Positions 17,323-26,971 are shown, counted from the first letter of the stretch. The stretch: DNA of 64,000 nt from Pedobacter sp. MC2016-14 (GCF_020991475.1 NZ_JAJMPA010000002.1:1-64000), one strand, 5' to 3'. The notes: a model not told the origin generated them from the sequence alone. Program-made: numbers and translations.

Positions 17323-17736
17323 ATGTTACCCGACAAAGAAATCTTATTGAAGTCTGTTGCTTTTAAAACATCCAGAAGTGGGGGTAAAGGAGGACAAAAT
17401 GTAAATAAGGTATCTAGCAAGGTTGAGCTGATTTTGCATATTGCATCCGCGCCTTTTTTTTCCGGAACGGAAAAAGCTTTGTTGCTGGAGCGTCTTGCAA
17501 ATCGATTAGATCAGGAAGGTAATCTTCATGTGGTATCCCAGGAAGACAGGAGCCAGTTGGTGAATAAAGAACAGGCAGTTTTAAAACTTATCCGGTTATT
17601 GACCTCATCTTTGCATGTAAATAAAATCCGTAAGCAGGTAAAAGTTCCCCGTTCCGTTATTTTAAAAAGAAAAAGTGATAAAAAATCTATTTCCCTTAAA
17701 AAGGAAAGCCGTAAAAAACCTGGATTGGATTATTAG
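17323..17736 (+). CDS. arfB: ArfB-type peptidyl-tRNA hydrolase (ribosome rescue)
   Basis: Small class I release-factor-like protein that frees stalled ribosomes by hydrolysing peptidyl-tRNA. It has 137 residues, with the catalytic GGQ at about 23-25 in SGGKGGQNVNKV, and a basic tail rich in Lys/Arg (KKSISLKKESRKKPG) that in ArfB enters the empty mRNA channel. It lacks the codon-reading domains of RF1/RF2. Its stop overlaps the convergent lpxR-like gene by 4 bases. Confidence 0.9.
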   Translation: MLPDKEILLKSVAFKTSRSGGKGGQNVNKVSSKVELILHIASAPFFSGTEKALLLERLANRLDQEGNLHVVSQEDRSQLVNKEQAVLKLIRLLTSSLHVNKIRKQVKVPRSVILKRKSDKKSISLKKESRKKPGLDY

Positions 17737-18686
17737 TTAAAGCGGTAATACATGGTAATAGCGCCCCATTGGTGCGCCCTTGCTGTGCTTTTAATTTCCT
17801 TAGTTTTAAATAGCATGCTGTAATCTACAGTAAAACGTTGTGAACTGTAATTTACACCCAATTGCTGCGCAAAAACGATAGGTTTGGTACCAAACGTAAC
17901 CGGACTATCATTATTGAACAAGCTGCCCTGTACAGTGGCATCATAAGCCACAAAATTTAGCTGAGGTTTGGCATAAAAGAAAAACTCTCTTTTTATAAGG
18001 GCTTTTGTTTTTGCGTTGTTGCCAATAACTGAATTGGTATAGGCCGAGTTGAACAACTGGTTTAAGGCTCCTGCCCTAAATAAAATTCCTGCTCCTGCTC
18101 CGTTAAAAGTTGTCCCTAAGTTAGCATAGCTTTCAAAAGAGAAATCAACGGCATCTTCTGCCACTCTGCTTAGTAACTTTGTGTACTGAGCAGATAAGTT
18201 AACAGCTAACTCATTTTTGATTTGATATTGCCACCCATCCAACGTATAAAAGCCAACGGTTTTATGAAGTATTTCCTGACCGTCTTCGGCTAATGAATTT
18301 GGGCCGGTTGTACCCAGTTCTGCGCTAACTTTTAAGATGCTTTCGTTTGTAGTAAACCAACTTAAGGCAGCCCCTGCGTACAGGTAGCCTGCAAATGGCC
18401 GATCTTGCAAAGCCGGATCTGGAGCATAACCCGAATAAGCATTGTACATTTTTTGTCCTACAGAAATTTCGTAAACTTTTTTCTCCAGTCCTGCTTTTAA
18501 TTGCTGCTGATCTAATGCATGTCTAAAATTGATAAACAATCCATTAGTATAGTAACGGTCTGAGCCCTGGCCCAGATAAGAGTCATTGTCACTTTTAAAA
18601 CCGAACTCATTTTTATAAGTCTGGGCCTGTACTAAAGCCGATAAAAACAAGAATATAAAGAGTGGCAAAAACCTGTTAGCTGTCAT
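17733..18686 (-). CDS. LpxR-like lipid A deacylase (outer membrane)
   Basis: Predicted outer-membrane barrel enzyme that removes the 3'-linked acyloxyacyl chain of lipid A. The ATG at 18686 gives a signal peptide (MTANRFLPLFIFLFLSALVQA). It has the family hallmarks DNDSYLG and DRYYTNG near the N-terminus, then PFAGYLYAG and a GTTGP...LHKTVG block that should hold the catalytic His. The protein is about 317 residues, normal for the family. A -7 element lies only 4 bases before this ATG, so the mRNA may be leaderless; an upstream in-frame ATG at 18713 would precede that promoter. Activity is inferred from family only. Confidence 0.8.
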   Translation of the reverse strand: MTANRFLPLFIFLFLSALVQAQTYKNEFGFKSDNDSYLGQGSDRYYTNGLFINFRHALDQQQLKAGLEKKVYEISVGQKMYNAYSGYAPDPALQDRPFAGYLYAGAALSWFTTNESILKVSAELGTTGPNSLAEDGQEILHKTVGFYTLDGWQYQIKNELAVNLSAQYTKLLSRVAEDAVDFSFESYANLGTTFNGAGAGILFRAGALNQLFNSAYTNSVIGNNAKTKALIKREFFFYAKPQLNFVAYDATVQGSLFNNDSPVTFGTKPIVFAQQLGVNYSSQRFTVDYSMLFKTKEIKSTARAHQWGAITMYYRFN

Positions 18687-18690
18687 TTTA

Positions 18691-18698
18691 CAAAAGTA
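18691..18698 (-). promoter_or_regulatory. -7 promoter element of the lpxR-like gene
   Basis: Minus-strand TACTTTTG matches TAnnTTTG and ends 4 bases before the chosen ATG, so transcription would begin at or near the start codon. Confidence 0.35.
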
Positions 18699-18744
18699 TA
18701 TTTTTTTCCTCAATCAATAGGATTGGGCTTTAAAAAGAGCTGGA

Positions 18745-20025
18745 TTAATGAACTTGTTTAATAAATTTTATTAATGCCGTAGCTAGGTCTGAATGGAGTG
18801 GAAGATCGGGCGCATTGTATGTTTTTGAGTTTAACTCCCTGTCCTTTGGCGCGGTTTTCATCACATGGTTCATACCGTTAATTATAATCAGACCTGCATC
18901 TGGCTTTGCATTCTTCAATTTCTTCGACTCTTCTATCCCAATTTGTAAATCTGTGGTGCCAGCTACAATAAGTACGGGAATTTTGAGTTCGGCAATTTTA
19001 GCAGCAGGCTGATATGACATTGATGAAATGAGGAAGGGCTGAATAGGCAGACCAAAAATAGAAGATAAGCTAGTTGGCAATTGTTTATGATAAAGTTTTC
19101 CCGCCTGTAAACTGTCTAAAATTTCTACTGTCGTTTTATAATCTGCTGCAGATGCCCTCGCTCTAATTTGTTTTTTTAATATGGTACCAATGTCATTTGC
19201 TGCGCCAGACAATGAAATATAAGCGTCCGGTGCGGTTTGCAATGCGGCGTAGAGACCAATGGTTGATCCCTCACTATAACCGGCGACAATAACCTCTGAA
19301 AATCGTGGGTCTGCCTTTAATTGCTTAATAAATAACACTGCATCGCTAACAAAATCATCCAGTTTAACATCTTCCTGCGCTTGTGTGCTTGTGCTTTTTC
19401 TTACAGATCGCTTGTCATATCTTACAGAAGCAATGCCACTGGCTGCAAGTGCCCTGGCCAGCATTAAAAATGAATTACTCCTTAAAGACATTCCCTGGTT
19501 CATGTTCCTGTCTGTAGGTCCGGAGCCTGCAATTAAAAGTACTACAGGCAATTTACCGGTTGTTTTTGTGGTGTCTGGCATTAAAAGCGTACCATATACA
19601 GTACCAAAGGCATTATCTACAAAGATATTATCGGGGCTTTCTAACTCTACCGGATCATTTTTATCTGCTTCAATGGCCTGCTGGGTGATGCCTGCAATTT
19701 GCCCTTCCTGGATGGTAACCGCAATGTCTACAATAGGCTTTTGAAACCGTAAATAATATCCATAAAAGCCATCTGCTGGAGAACCAACATAGCGACTTCT
19801 AACAATATCACCAAGTTGACTTTTGATGGTGCTTAAGAGTTGTTTTGTTCCTGCAGGATCTACAGCTGTTTTCATTTGCATGGTAAAGAGACTGTAAATA
19901 CTATCTGGCTGATTTGATTTATAATAACGGACAAACTTTGCAAGGGTTTGATTGGAGATTTCTGTTTGGGCCTTTGCCGCAGAAAAGAAGAGGATGAAAA
20001 AAGAAATCAGCAGCAATTGTTTCAT
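18745..20025 (-). CDS. Secreted alpha/beta hydrolase with DUF3887-like domain
   Basis: A 426-residue exported protein: signal peptide (about 1-19), an N-terminal DUF3887-like domain (about 20-125) and a C-terminal serine alpha/beta hydrolase domain. The oxyanion region is LLIAGSGPTDRN, the nucleophile elbow is GYSEGS, and a late Asp (AGTTDLQI) and His (GMNHVMK) complete a plausible triad. Such proteins are usually annotated as S33-type peptidases or esterases; the substrate cannot be told. Upstream of it lies the lon terminator. Confidence 0.82.
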   Translation of the reverse strand: MKQLLLISFFILFFSAAKAQTEISNQTLAKFVRYYKSNQPDSIYSLFTMQMKTAVDPAGTKQLLSTIKSQLGDIVRSRYVGSPADGFYGYYLRFQKPIVDIAVTIQEGQIAGITQQAIEADKNDPVELESPDNIFVDNAFGTVYGTLLMPDTTKTTGKLPVVLLIAGSGPTDRNMNQGMSLRSNSFLMLARALAASGIASVRYDKRSVRKSTSTQAQEDVKLDDFVSDAVLFIKQLKADPRFSEVIVAGYSEGSTIGLYAALQTAPDAYISLSGAANDIGTILKKQIRARASAADYKTTVEILDSLQAGKLYHKQLPTSLSSIFGLPIQPFLISSMSYQPAAKIAELKIPVLIVAGTTDLQIGIEESKKLKNAKPDAGLIIINGMNHVMKTAPKDRELNSKTYNAPDLPLHSDLATALIKFIKQVH

Positions 20026-20043
20026 TTGACAATAGTTTTAATG

Positions 20044-20067
20044 AAAAAGCCCCGTATAAACGGGGCC
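20044..20067 (-). terminator. lon: Intrinsic terminator of lon
   Basis: GC-rich 6-bp stem (GCCCCG 20049-20054, CGGGGC 20061-20066) with a 6-base loop, followed on the minus strand by five T residues. It lies 25 bases past the lon stop. Confidence 0.8.
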
Positions 20068-20091
20068 TAAATGTACAATTCTAAAGAGAAA

Positions 20092-22572
20092 TTAGGATAG
20101 GTTTTCCTTTGCAATCTTGCGTTTAACCGTAAGGTTTTGCGGATTCCTAACTTTTTCTTTTGTCAAAGCCAGGTTGATGACCTCTTTCATGTCTGTTACG
20201 TAATGAAAATTCAGGTCTTTTACATAACTTTCTTTAATTTCAAGAATGTCTTTTTTATTGGATTGGCAAAGGATGATATCTTTAATGTTTGCCCTTTTTG
20301 CGGCAAGTATCTTTTCTTTTATTCCGCCTACGGGCAATACTTTCCCTCTTAAAGTAATTTCACCGGTCATTGCTAAGTTTAGCTTTACTTTCCTTTGCGT
20401 AAAGGCAGAAGTTAGGGCTGTTAACATCGTTATCCCTGCAGATGGACCATCTTTTGGTGTTGCCCCCGCTGGTACATGCACATGAACATCCCATTCGTCA
20501 AAAAGATCACCATCAATTTCAAAAAGCTCAGCATGTGCCCGCAAGTAGGCTAAAGCAATAATAACTGATTCTTTCATCACATCGCCCAGATTTCCGGTTA
20601 GCGTAAGCTTACCTTTTCCCGGACTTAAGCTGGCTTCAATAAATAAAATGTCTCCACCTACCGATGTCCAGGCAAGACCAGTAACTACACCCGCTACCTC
20701 ATTATGCTCATAAAGGTCTTTGTCATATATGGGTGCACCAAGAATATTTTCTACATCAGTACTGCTCAGATTAGGTTCGTAGCTTTCCTCCATGGCAATT
20801 TTCGTGGCCACGCCTCTCACCAATGATCCTATTTTTTTCTCTAGTCCCCTTACTCCAGATTCCCTGGTGTAATCTTCAATTACTTTCTCAATCAGGTTTG
20901 ATTTTAAGGCAAAATCCTTAGAACTCACGCCGTGCTGTTCCTTTTGTTTTGGAAGAAGGTACTTCTTGGCAATTTCAATTTTCTCTTCTATCGTATATCC
21001 GTTCACCTCAATAATTTCCATTCTGTCCAGTAAAGCGGGTTGAATGTTATTGAGTGAATTGGCGGTTGCAATAAATAAAACGCTGGATAAATCGTAGTCT
21101 GCCTCTATGTAATGATCGTTAAAGGCATTGTTTTGTTCAGGGTCCAGAACTTCTAATAGGGCAGATGAAGGATCTCCACGGTGGTCTGAACCTACTTTAT
21201 CTATTTCATCAAGTACAAATACTGGATTTGAGGCGCCGGCTTTTTTAATGGATTGTATAATCCGGCCTGGCATGGCACCGATATAGGTTTTTCTATGGCC
21301 CCTGATCTCTGCTTCATCTCTTATGCCGCCGAGTGCCATCCTTACATATTTGCGGTTTAGTGCTTTTGCAATAGATCTGCCAAGTGAAGTTTTTCCAACA
21401 CCCGGAGGGCCCACCAGGCAAATAATCGGCGCTTTCATATCACGCTTCAATTTCAATACTGCAAGGTATTCAATAATGCGTTTTTTTACCTTTTCCAGTC
21501 CAAAATGATCTTTGTCAAGAATTTTCTGCGCACGTTTTAAATCAAAGTTATCTCTTGTAAATTCATTCCATGGAAGATCTAGCAAAAGTTCCAGGTAATT
21601 GATTAAAACAGAATAATCTGGTGCGGCAGGGTTCATTCTGCCTAGCTTTTCCATTTCTTTTTTAAAGAAGTTGGCTGTTTCTGCCGACCATTTTTTCTTA
21701 TTTGCCCGTAAATTGAGGGCGTTAATCTCCATGTCTGAAGAATTACCGCCAAGTTCTTCCTGTATGGTTTTGAGTTGCTGATTTAAAAAGTAGTCCCGCT
21801 GCTGCTTGTCAAGATCTCCGCGTACTTTGCTTTGAATTTGATTTTTAAGTTCCAGCATTTGGAGTTCAAGCGTAAGTAAATCCATTACCATATTTGCCCG
21901 CTCTCTCAGGTTGCTCATTTCCAGCATTTTTTGCTTCGCAGAAACATCAGCATTCATATTAGAAGATATAAAGTTGATGAGAAATGAATTGCTTTCAATA
22001 TTCTTTAAAGCAGAATTTGCCTCACTGGGAATATTTGGAGAAAGCTGGATGATCTGCGAGGACATCTCTTTAATAGAAGCAATAAGTGCCTTAAACTCTT
22101 TATCAGACTTAGGTTTTACTTCTTTGAATTTGCCAACTACTACCTTAAAATAAGGTTCTGACTGAACTTCCGAAATGAGTTTAAAACGCTGTTTTCCTTG
22201 TATAATTACCGTGGTATTGCCATCAGGCATTTTTAGGATCTTGATGATGTGGGCCACTGTACCCACGCTGTTTAACTGATCAAAGGTGGGGTCTTCAATA
22301 GAAAGATCACGTTGCGATACCACACCAATGTAAGTATTGTCTTTGTACGCATCCTTTATCAGTTTTATAGATTTGTCTCTTCCAACGGTAATTGGAATTA
22401 CTACTCCAGGAAAAAGTACTGTATTTCTTAATGGGAGTATAGCAAGAACCTCAGGTGGTTCTTCGTTATTCATCTCGTCCTCATCTTCCTGAGACATGAG
22501 CGGGAAGAATTCGGTGTCTTCGGTTATGATGGGCATTACGTTAAATAAATCAAGCGGATCATTTATACTCAT
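20092..22572 (-). CDS. lon: ATP-dependent protease Lon
   Basis: Cytoplasmic AAA+ serine protease that degrades damaged and regulatory proteins. The 826 residues include an N-terminal substrate domain (about 40-250), a Walker A GPPGVGKTS at 388-396, Walker B VFVLDEIDK, and a protease domain with catalytic Ser711 in PKDGPSAG and Lys752 in GGIKEK. All key residues are present. It is monocistronic with a clear terminator and a 260-base upstream gap that contains a TAnnTTTG-like element at 22630-22637 on the minus strand. Confidence 0.97.
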   Translation of the reverse strand: MSINDPLDLFNVMPIITEDTEFFPLMSQEDEDEMNNEEPPEVLAILPLRNTVLFPGVVIPITVGRDKSIKLIKDAYKDNTYIGVVSQRDLSIEDPTFDQLNSVGTVAHIIKILKMPDGNTTVIIQGKQRFKLISEVQSEPYFKVVVGKFKEVKPKSDKEFKALIASIKEMSSQIIQLSPNIPSEANSALKNIESNSFLINFISSNMNADVSAKQKMLEMSNLRERANMVMDLLTLELQMLELKNQIQSKVRGDLDKQQRDYFLNQQLKTIQEELGGNSSDMEINALNLRANKKKWSAETANFFKKEMEKLGRMNPAAPDYSVLINYLELLLDLPWNEFTRDNFDLKRAQKILDKDHFGLEKVKKRIIEYLAVLKLKRDMKAPIICLVGPPGVGKTSLGRSIAKALNRKYVRMALGGIRDEAEIRGHRKTYIGAMPGRIIQSIKKAGASNPVFVLDEIDKVGSDHRGDPSSALLEVLDPEQNNAFNDHYIEADYDLSSVLFIATANSLNNIQPALLDRMEIIEVNGYTIEEKIEIAKKYLLPKQKEQHGVSSKDFALKSNLIEKVIEDYTRESGVRGLEKKIGSLVRGVATKIAMEESYEPNLSSTDVENILGAPIYDKDLYEHNEVAGVVTGLAWTSVGGDILFIEASLSPGKGKLTLTGNLGDVMKESVIIALAYLRAHAELFEIDGDLFDEWDVHVHVPAGATPKDGPSAGITMLTALTSAFTQRKVKLNLAMTGEITLRGKVLPVGGIKEKILAAKRANIKDIILCQSNKKDILEIKESYVKDLNFHYVTDMKEVINLALTKEKVRNPQNLTVKRKIAKENLS

Positions 22573-22785
22573 TATTGATTAGGCAGGTGTTTAAAATTAG
22601 AAGCGACAGTATGGCAGCTATGTCGTTTGCAAAAATATTAATTATAGTTAATATTTCTAGTTTCAACTGCTATGCCAAAGTGATTTAATTATTTAAAATA
22701 TGTTAAAAAGTCAGCATCCATAAAAAAATAGACATAGACATCATAATTATCAGCATTCTGCGTTTTCATATTGTGCAACTATTGA

Positions 22786-22816
22786 TTGCCACGCTTAATA
22801 TAAATTTATATCTTTA
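22786..22816 (+). promoter_or_regulatory. Promoter of the TPR gene at 22838
   Basis: TTG (22786-22788), 20-base spacer, then TATCTTTA (22809-22816), one base from the -7 consensus TAnnTTTG and with correct spacing. The following gene starts about 20 bases downstream. Confidence 0.5.
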
Positions 22817-22834
22817 CTTTTTACTAAGATTTAT

Positions 22835-23455
22835 TTGATGAATTACTTTAAACAAACAATCATACTTTTATTTGTTTTTTCTTCGGCTACCAGTATTGCC
22901 CAAAGTGGCGGATACGATAAGCTGGGGATGCAGGCGATGATGAAAGGCGACTATAAATCGGCGATTAACCAGCTTCAAAAAGCGGATGCAAAGAATGCAA
23001 ATGTTTTAAAGATGTTAGGCTACTCTTATTTTCAGAGTGGAGATTTTGAGAATTCTGTTGATGCTTACAGTAAATTGATTGTATTAAAGCCGTCTGATTA
23101 TTCTGCTTATTATTACAGAGGCAAAGCGCGCTTAAATATCGCAAATGACCCAAAGGAATCCTTAAATCAGATGAGAGAAGGTTTTTATTTATCAGCTATA
23201 AAAGATTTTACAAAAGCCCTTGAAATTAATGGTGAGGAGGATGTACAATTGCTTCAAAACCGCGGAATTGCCTATAAGGATTATGCAATATTTAAATCTT
23301 ATAAAATTAAGAAATCTGTGGATAAAAATGCTTGTATTGCCACGCTGAACAATTCAGTGTCAGATCTGCAAAAGATATTACTTGTACAGCCACAACGAAA
23401 AGATATTCTCTCTTTAATAGATTTTGTTAAAGCGCAAATTACCAGCTTAAAATAA
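22835..23455 (+). CDS. Exported TPR protein
   Basis: A 206-residue protein with a signal peptide (about 1-23; the coding sequence opens TTG ATG, and the second codon is the more natural start). Two to three TPR units follow, for example MLGYSYFQSGDFENSVDAY and YYYRGKARLNI. Probably periplasmic and protein-binding. No partner is evident; it converges on the lipoprotein gene with a gap of 5 bases. Function unknown. Confidence 0.82.
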   Translation: MMNYFKQTIILLFVFSSATSIAQSGGYDKLGMQAMMKGDYKSAINQLQKADAKNANVLKMLGYSYFQSGDFENSVDAYSKLIVLKPSDYSAYYYRGKARLNIANDPKESLNQMREGFYLSAIKDFTKALEINGEEDVQLLQNRGIAYKDYAIFKSYKIKKSVDKNACIATLNNSVSDLQKILLVQPQRKDILSLIDFVKAQITSLK

Positions 23456-23460
23456 AGGCT

Positions 23461-23997
23461 TTAAAGCCGTTTAAAATTTCCGGTAACTTGGTATTTTTTT
23501 TGAGGCAGCAGTTTCAGGTGCTGAGTTTTTTTGATGCTATACAAGCTGTCAGGAAAATAGCTTAGCGTATCCACAGAGTTATATAAAAGGTTGGTGTTTT
23601 TAATTTGGATCTGAATACCCTTTATAACTTTATCTGATCTTAAAATCCTCAATTCCTTTACAGGAACTTTTTCATTTAAGGTGGTGTAAATTTCTATCCC
23701 TGGTAGCTTTTTTACCTCAAAAGCACCCATCCAGGCTGTTTTGTTGATGTCTGCATTTGTAAAAGACGCCAGTTCTTTTGACCAGTCTTCAATTTTTAAA
23801 AGTTTACTTTCTGCTTCGCCATTTATAGATACTTCCTTGTTAATGGTAGGTTTTTCTTTATTTAAACGTTCGGCTTCTTTTGCAAAATAGCTTTGCAGGT
23901 CAAAATAACTTTTACCCATATTCCGCTTTTCATTGTCTGAAGGATTACAGGCAATAAAAAGCGAAATTAAGGCAATCCCTAAGGTTTGTTTTTTCAT
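23461..23997 (-). CDS. Hypothetical lipoprotein downstream of gpmI
   Basis: About 178 residues. I chose the ATG at 23997 since it yields a lipoprotein signal (MKKQTLGIALISLFIAC) with lipobox FIAC and does not overlap gpmI, which ends 1 base upstream. Beyond the anchor it is a mixed alpha/beta domain with no motif I recognise. It is very likely cotranscribed with gpmI, but a functional link is not obvious. Confidence 0.75.
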   Translation of the reverse strand: MKKQTLGIALISLFIACNPSDNEKRNMGKSYFDLQSYFAKEAERLNKEKPTINKEVSINGEAESKLLKIEDWSKELASFTNADINKTAWMGAFEVKKLPGIEIYTTLNEKVPVKELRILRSDKVIKGIQIQIKNTNLLYNSVDTLSYFPDSLYSIKKTQHLKLLPQKKYQVTGNFKRL

Positions 23998-23998
23998 G

Positions 23999-25519
23999 TT
24001 ATACCAAGGCATTTCCAGTCATAATCTCTGGTTTTGGAATGCCCATAATTTTTAGAATAGTAGGTGCTACATCTCCTAGTTTCCCGTCTGCAATTGTAGT
24101 GTAATCATGATCTACAAGAATACATGGTACCAGATTAGTGGTATGCGCAGTGTTCACAGAACCATCGTTGTTAATCATAAATTCAGAATTTCCATGATCT
24201 GCAAGAATAATGAATGAATAGCCGTTTTCAAGGCCTTTTGTCACCACATCGTGTGCACAACGGTCTGCCGTCTCTACTGCTTTAACTACCGCATCAAATA
24301 CACCAGTATGTCCAACCATATCAGGATTTGCGAAGTTGAGGCAAATGAAATCGGCCCATCCCAATTCCAGTTCTTTAGTAATTGCATCTGTTATTCCCTG
24401 TGCACTCATTTCCGGTTGTAGGTCATAGGTGGCAACTTTGGGAGAAGGGATCATCAGGCGTTTTTCATTTTCAAATGGCTGTTCTCTGCCGCCTGAGAAG
24501 AAAAAAGTAACATGCGGATACTTTTCCGTTTCTGCTATTCTAATCTGATTTTTATGATTTTGCTCCAGGATCTCTCCAAGGGTTAAAGTGAGGTCATCCT
24601 TAGTAAAGACTACTTTTACATCGCTGAAGTTTTCATCATACGTAGTCATGGTTACGTAATACAATGGCAGTTTATGCATTTCAAAATCAGGGTAGTCATT
24701 TTGAGTCAGTACTGCTGTAATTTCTCTTCCCCTGTCTGTTCTGTAGTTAAAGCAAATTACCACATCATCCGGCTGTATCTTTGCTAAAGGCTTGCCATTG
24801 GCGTCAGTAACTACAATTGGCTTTACAAATTCATCCGTAACGCCCTCGTTATATGATTTTCCAATGGCTGCCGAAGGATGTTCTGTAGCTTCTCCAATAC
24901 CTTTTGTCAAAAGGTCATAAGCTTGTTTTATCCTTTCCCATCTGCTATCTCTATCCATGGCATAATAGCGGCCAATTAAACTGGCTATTTTACCAGAAGA
25001 GGTTTTTAAGTACTCCGTAAGGTCATTGATAAATCCTAATCCAGAATTTGGATCGGTATCTCTGCCGTCTAAAAAGGCATGAATAAATACATCTTCCAGT
25101 CCTTGTTCTTTTGCTACATCACAAAGTCCTTTCAGGTGATTGATATGCGCATGTACTCCACCGTCGGATACCAGGCCAATGAAATGTACCGGCTTGTTAT
25201 TTTTCTTTGCATATTCAAATGCCGCTACCAGGGTAGGGTTAGTTTTAATAGACCCATCACTAATAGCTTTGTTGATCCGGCCGAGTTCCTGGTAAACAAT
25301 GCGTCCTGCGCCAAGATTCATATGCCCAACTTCAGAATTCCCCATTTGCCCTGCTGGCAGCCCTACAGCTTCACCAGAGGCTTCAAGCTTTGAGTTCGGA
25401 TATTTTTGTAAAAGAGAGTCGAAGAAAGGTGTGTTGGCTGCAAAAGCAGCGTCAGATTTATCTTGTTTTCCATAGCCCCATCCATCCAGGATCAGCAGCA
25501 TTACTTTTTTAGTATTCAT
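23999..25519 (-). CDS. gpmI: 2,3-bisphosphoglycerate-independent phosphoglycerate mutase
   Basis: Interconverts 3- and 2-phosphoglycerate in glycolysis using two Mn ions. About 506 residues from the ATG at 25519. N-terminal LLILDGWGYG and GNSEVGHMNLGAGR (which holds the phosphoserine) and C-terminal ILADHGNSE and NTAHTTNLVP metal-ligand blocks are all present. An in-frame upstream ATG at 25582 lies before the promoter element and would add an unconserved tail. A -7 element 5 bases before the start suggests a leaderless or nearly leaderless mRNA. Confidence 0.96.
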   Translation of the reverse strand: MNTKKVMLLILDGWGYGKQDKSDAAFAANTPFFDSLLQKYPNSKLEASGEAVGLPAGQMGNSEVGHMNLGAGRIVYQELGRINKAISDGSIKTNPTLVAAFEYAKKNNKPVHFIGLVSDGGVHAHINHLKGLCDVAKEQGLEDVFIHAFLDGRDTDPNSGLGFINDLTEYLKTSSGKIASLIGRYYAMDRDSRWERIKQAYDLLTKGIGEATEHPSAAIGKSYNEGVTDEFVKPIVVTDANGKPLAKIQPDDVVICFNYRTDRGREITAVLTQNDYPDFEMHKLPLYYVTMTTYDENFSDVKVVFTKDDLTLTLGEILEQNHKNQIRIAETEKYPHVTFFFSGGREQPFENEKRLMIPSPKVATYDLQPEMSAQGITDAITKELELGWADFICLNFANPDMVGHTGVFDAVVKAVETADRCAHDVVTKGLENGYSFIILADHGNSEFMINNDGSVNTAHTTNLVPCILVDHDYTTIADGKLGDVAPTILKIMGIPKPEIMTGNALV

Positions 25520-25524
25520 TATAA

Positions 25525-25532
25525 CAAATATA
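25525..25532 (-). promoter_or_regulatory. gpmI: -7 promoter element of gpmI
   Basis: Minus-strand TATATTTG, full TAnnTTTG match, ending 5 bases before the ATG. The -33 region is AT-rich without a clear TTTG. Confidence 0.4.
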
Positions 25533-25683
25533 ACAATATTGACTATTTTTTTAAAGCTATTTCCTTTTATAAATGTTTTCAACTGTAAGCAGGTTGTGTT
25601 TCAACGATGCTGGGGGCATGTTAGTGCCTTACCGCCATATGTGGCATAATTTATGCTGCAAAAGAGTAGAATCACAAACACAA

Positions 25684-26082
25684 ATGACTAGGTTATTCAT
25701 TCCGGCACTAACTATAATTGCATATTTTATGCCCTTAAAATATATGCAAGGGGATATTGTTGACAATTTGCCCGCACTTTTTAAGGCGGGAAATGCTAAA
25801 GAACTGGCAAAAAGCTTCTCTTCTTCTGTAGAGTTAAATATACTGAATGAGGATGATGTGTATTCTAAGGCACAGGCCGAGCAAATTTTACGTGATTTTT
25901 TTAATAAACATGAACCCGTAAATGCAAGTGTTGTACATGTTATTGATACCAATCCCAACTACCGTTTTAACATTCTTTCTTTGACTACTAAAAGCGGAAA
26001 ATACCGTGTTTCTGTTACGCTCAGGAAAACTAACAATACCTTTTTTATCACTGAATTGAGAATAGAGCCTGATAAATCGTAA
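25684..26082 (+). CDS. DUF4783-like exported protein
   Basis: About 132 residues from the ATG at 25684, which begins a hydrophobic signal (MTRLFIPALTIIAYFMPL). The rest resembles the DUF4783 / NTF2-like fold found in Bacteroidota (ILRDFFNKHEPVNASVVHV, then alternating strands). No catalytic residues are evident. It is the first gene of the nadC-plsY-M48 operon, 43 bases before nadC. Function unknown. Confidence 0.75.
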   Translation: MTRLFIPALTIIAYFMPLKYMQGDIVDNLPALFKAGNAKELAKSFSSSVELNILNEDDVYSKAQAEQILRDFFNKHEPVNASVVHVIDTNPNYRFNILSLTTKSGKYRVSVTLRKTNNTFFITELRIEPDKS

Positions 26083-26125
26083 CAGTATAAGGTAAAAATG
26101 CTATTTTTGGTGTAAAATACTTGTT

Positions 26126-26968
26126 TTGGATAAGCAACTGATAGACCTATTTATTAAAAATGCCATTGCCGAAGATCTTGGTGATGGTGATCATACATCG
26201 CTTTCTACAATACCATCCCATGCTGAAGGGAATGCCAGATTAATTATTAAAGAGCCTGGGATACTTGCAGGTATTGAACTTGCCCTCGAAATTTTCAATC
26301 AGGTAGATTCAAATCTTAAAACTGAGGTTTTCTTAACCGACGGCAGTACTGTAAAGTACGGGGATATCGCTTTTACCGTGTCAGGTAACGTTCATTCTAT
26401 TTTACTGGCAGAACGTTTGGTTTTAAATTGCATGCAACGCATGAGTGGGATTGCCACTAAAACGAATCGTATTGTTGAACTGCTAAAACCGTATAAGGCA
26501 AAAATTCTGGATACCCGAAAAACCACACCTGGTTTACGGTATTTGGAAAAATGGGCAGTTCGCATTGGTGGTGGTGTTAACCATCGCATCGGTTTGTATG
26601 ATATGATCCTGATTAAGGATAACCATGTGGATTATGCAGGTGGCATTGCAAATGCGATAACTGCAGCTAATCTTTACCTGAAAGAAACGGGCAAGCAATT
26701 GGAAATAGAAATAGAAGTAAGGGATTTGACAGAATTGGAACAGGTGCTGAGTAAGGGATTTGTAAACCGAATTATGCTGGATAATTTTAGTTTTGATGAT
26801 TTAAGAGCGGCTGTGTCCATGATTGATCAGCGCTACATTACCGAAGCTTCTGGTGGTATTTTAGAGGAAAATATTGCCGAATATGCTGCATGTGGGGTGG
26901 ATTACATTTCTATGGGGGCGCTAACTCATTCGGTAAAGAGTCTAGACATGAGTTTAAAGGCCTATTAA
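26126..26968 (+). CDS. nadC: Nicotinate-nucleotide pyrophosphorylase (quinolinate phosphoribosyltransferase)
   Basis: Makes nicotinate mononucleotide from quinolinate and PRPP in de novo NAD synthesis. The protein has 280 residues and normal length, with AEDLGDGDHTS near the N-terminus, the LDTRKTTPGLR block with catalytic Lys and Arg residues, GGGVNHRIGLYD, and IKDNH. The start appears to be TTG at 26126; no ATG fits before conserved sequence. plsY follows after 3 bases. nadA and nadB are not in the window. Confidence 0.95.
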   Translation: MDKQLIDLFIKNAIAEDLGDGDHTSLSTIPSHAEGNARLIIKEPGILAGIELALEIFNQVDSNLKTEVFLTDGSTVKYGDIAFTVSGNVHSILLAERLVLNCMQRMSGIATKTNRIVELLKPYKAKILDTRKTTPGLRYLEKWAVRIGGGVNHRIGLYDMILIKDNHVDYAGGIANAITAANLYLKETGKQLEIEIEVRDLTELEQVLSKGFVNRIMLDNFSFDDLRAAVSMIDQRYITEASGGILEENIAEYAACGVDYISMGALTHSVKSLDMSLKAY

Positions 26969-26971
26969 GGT

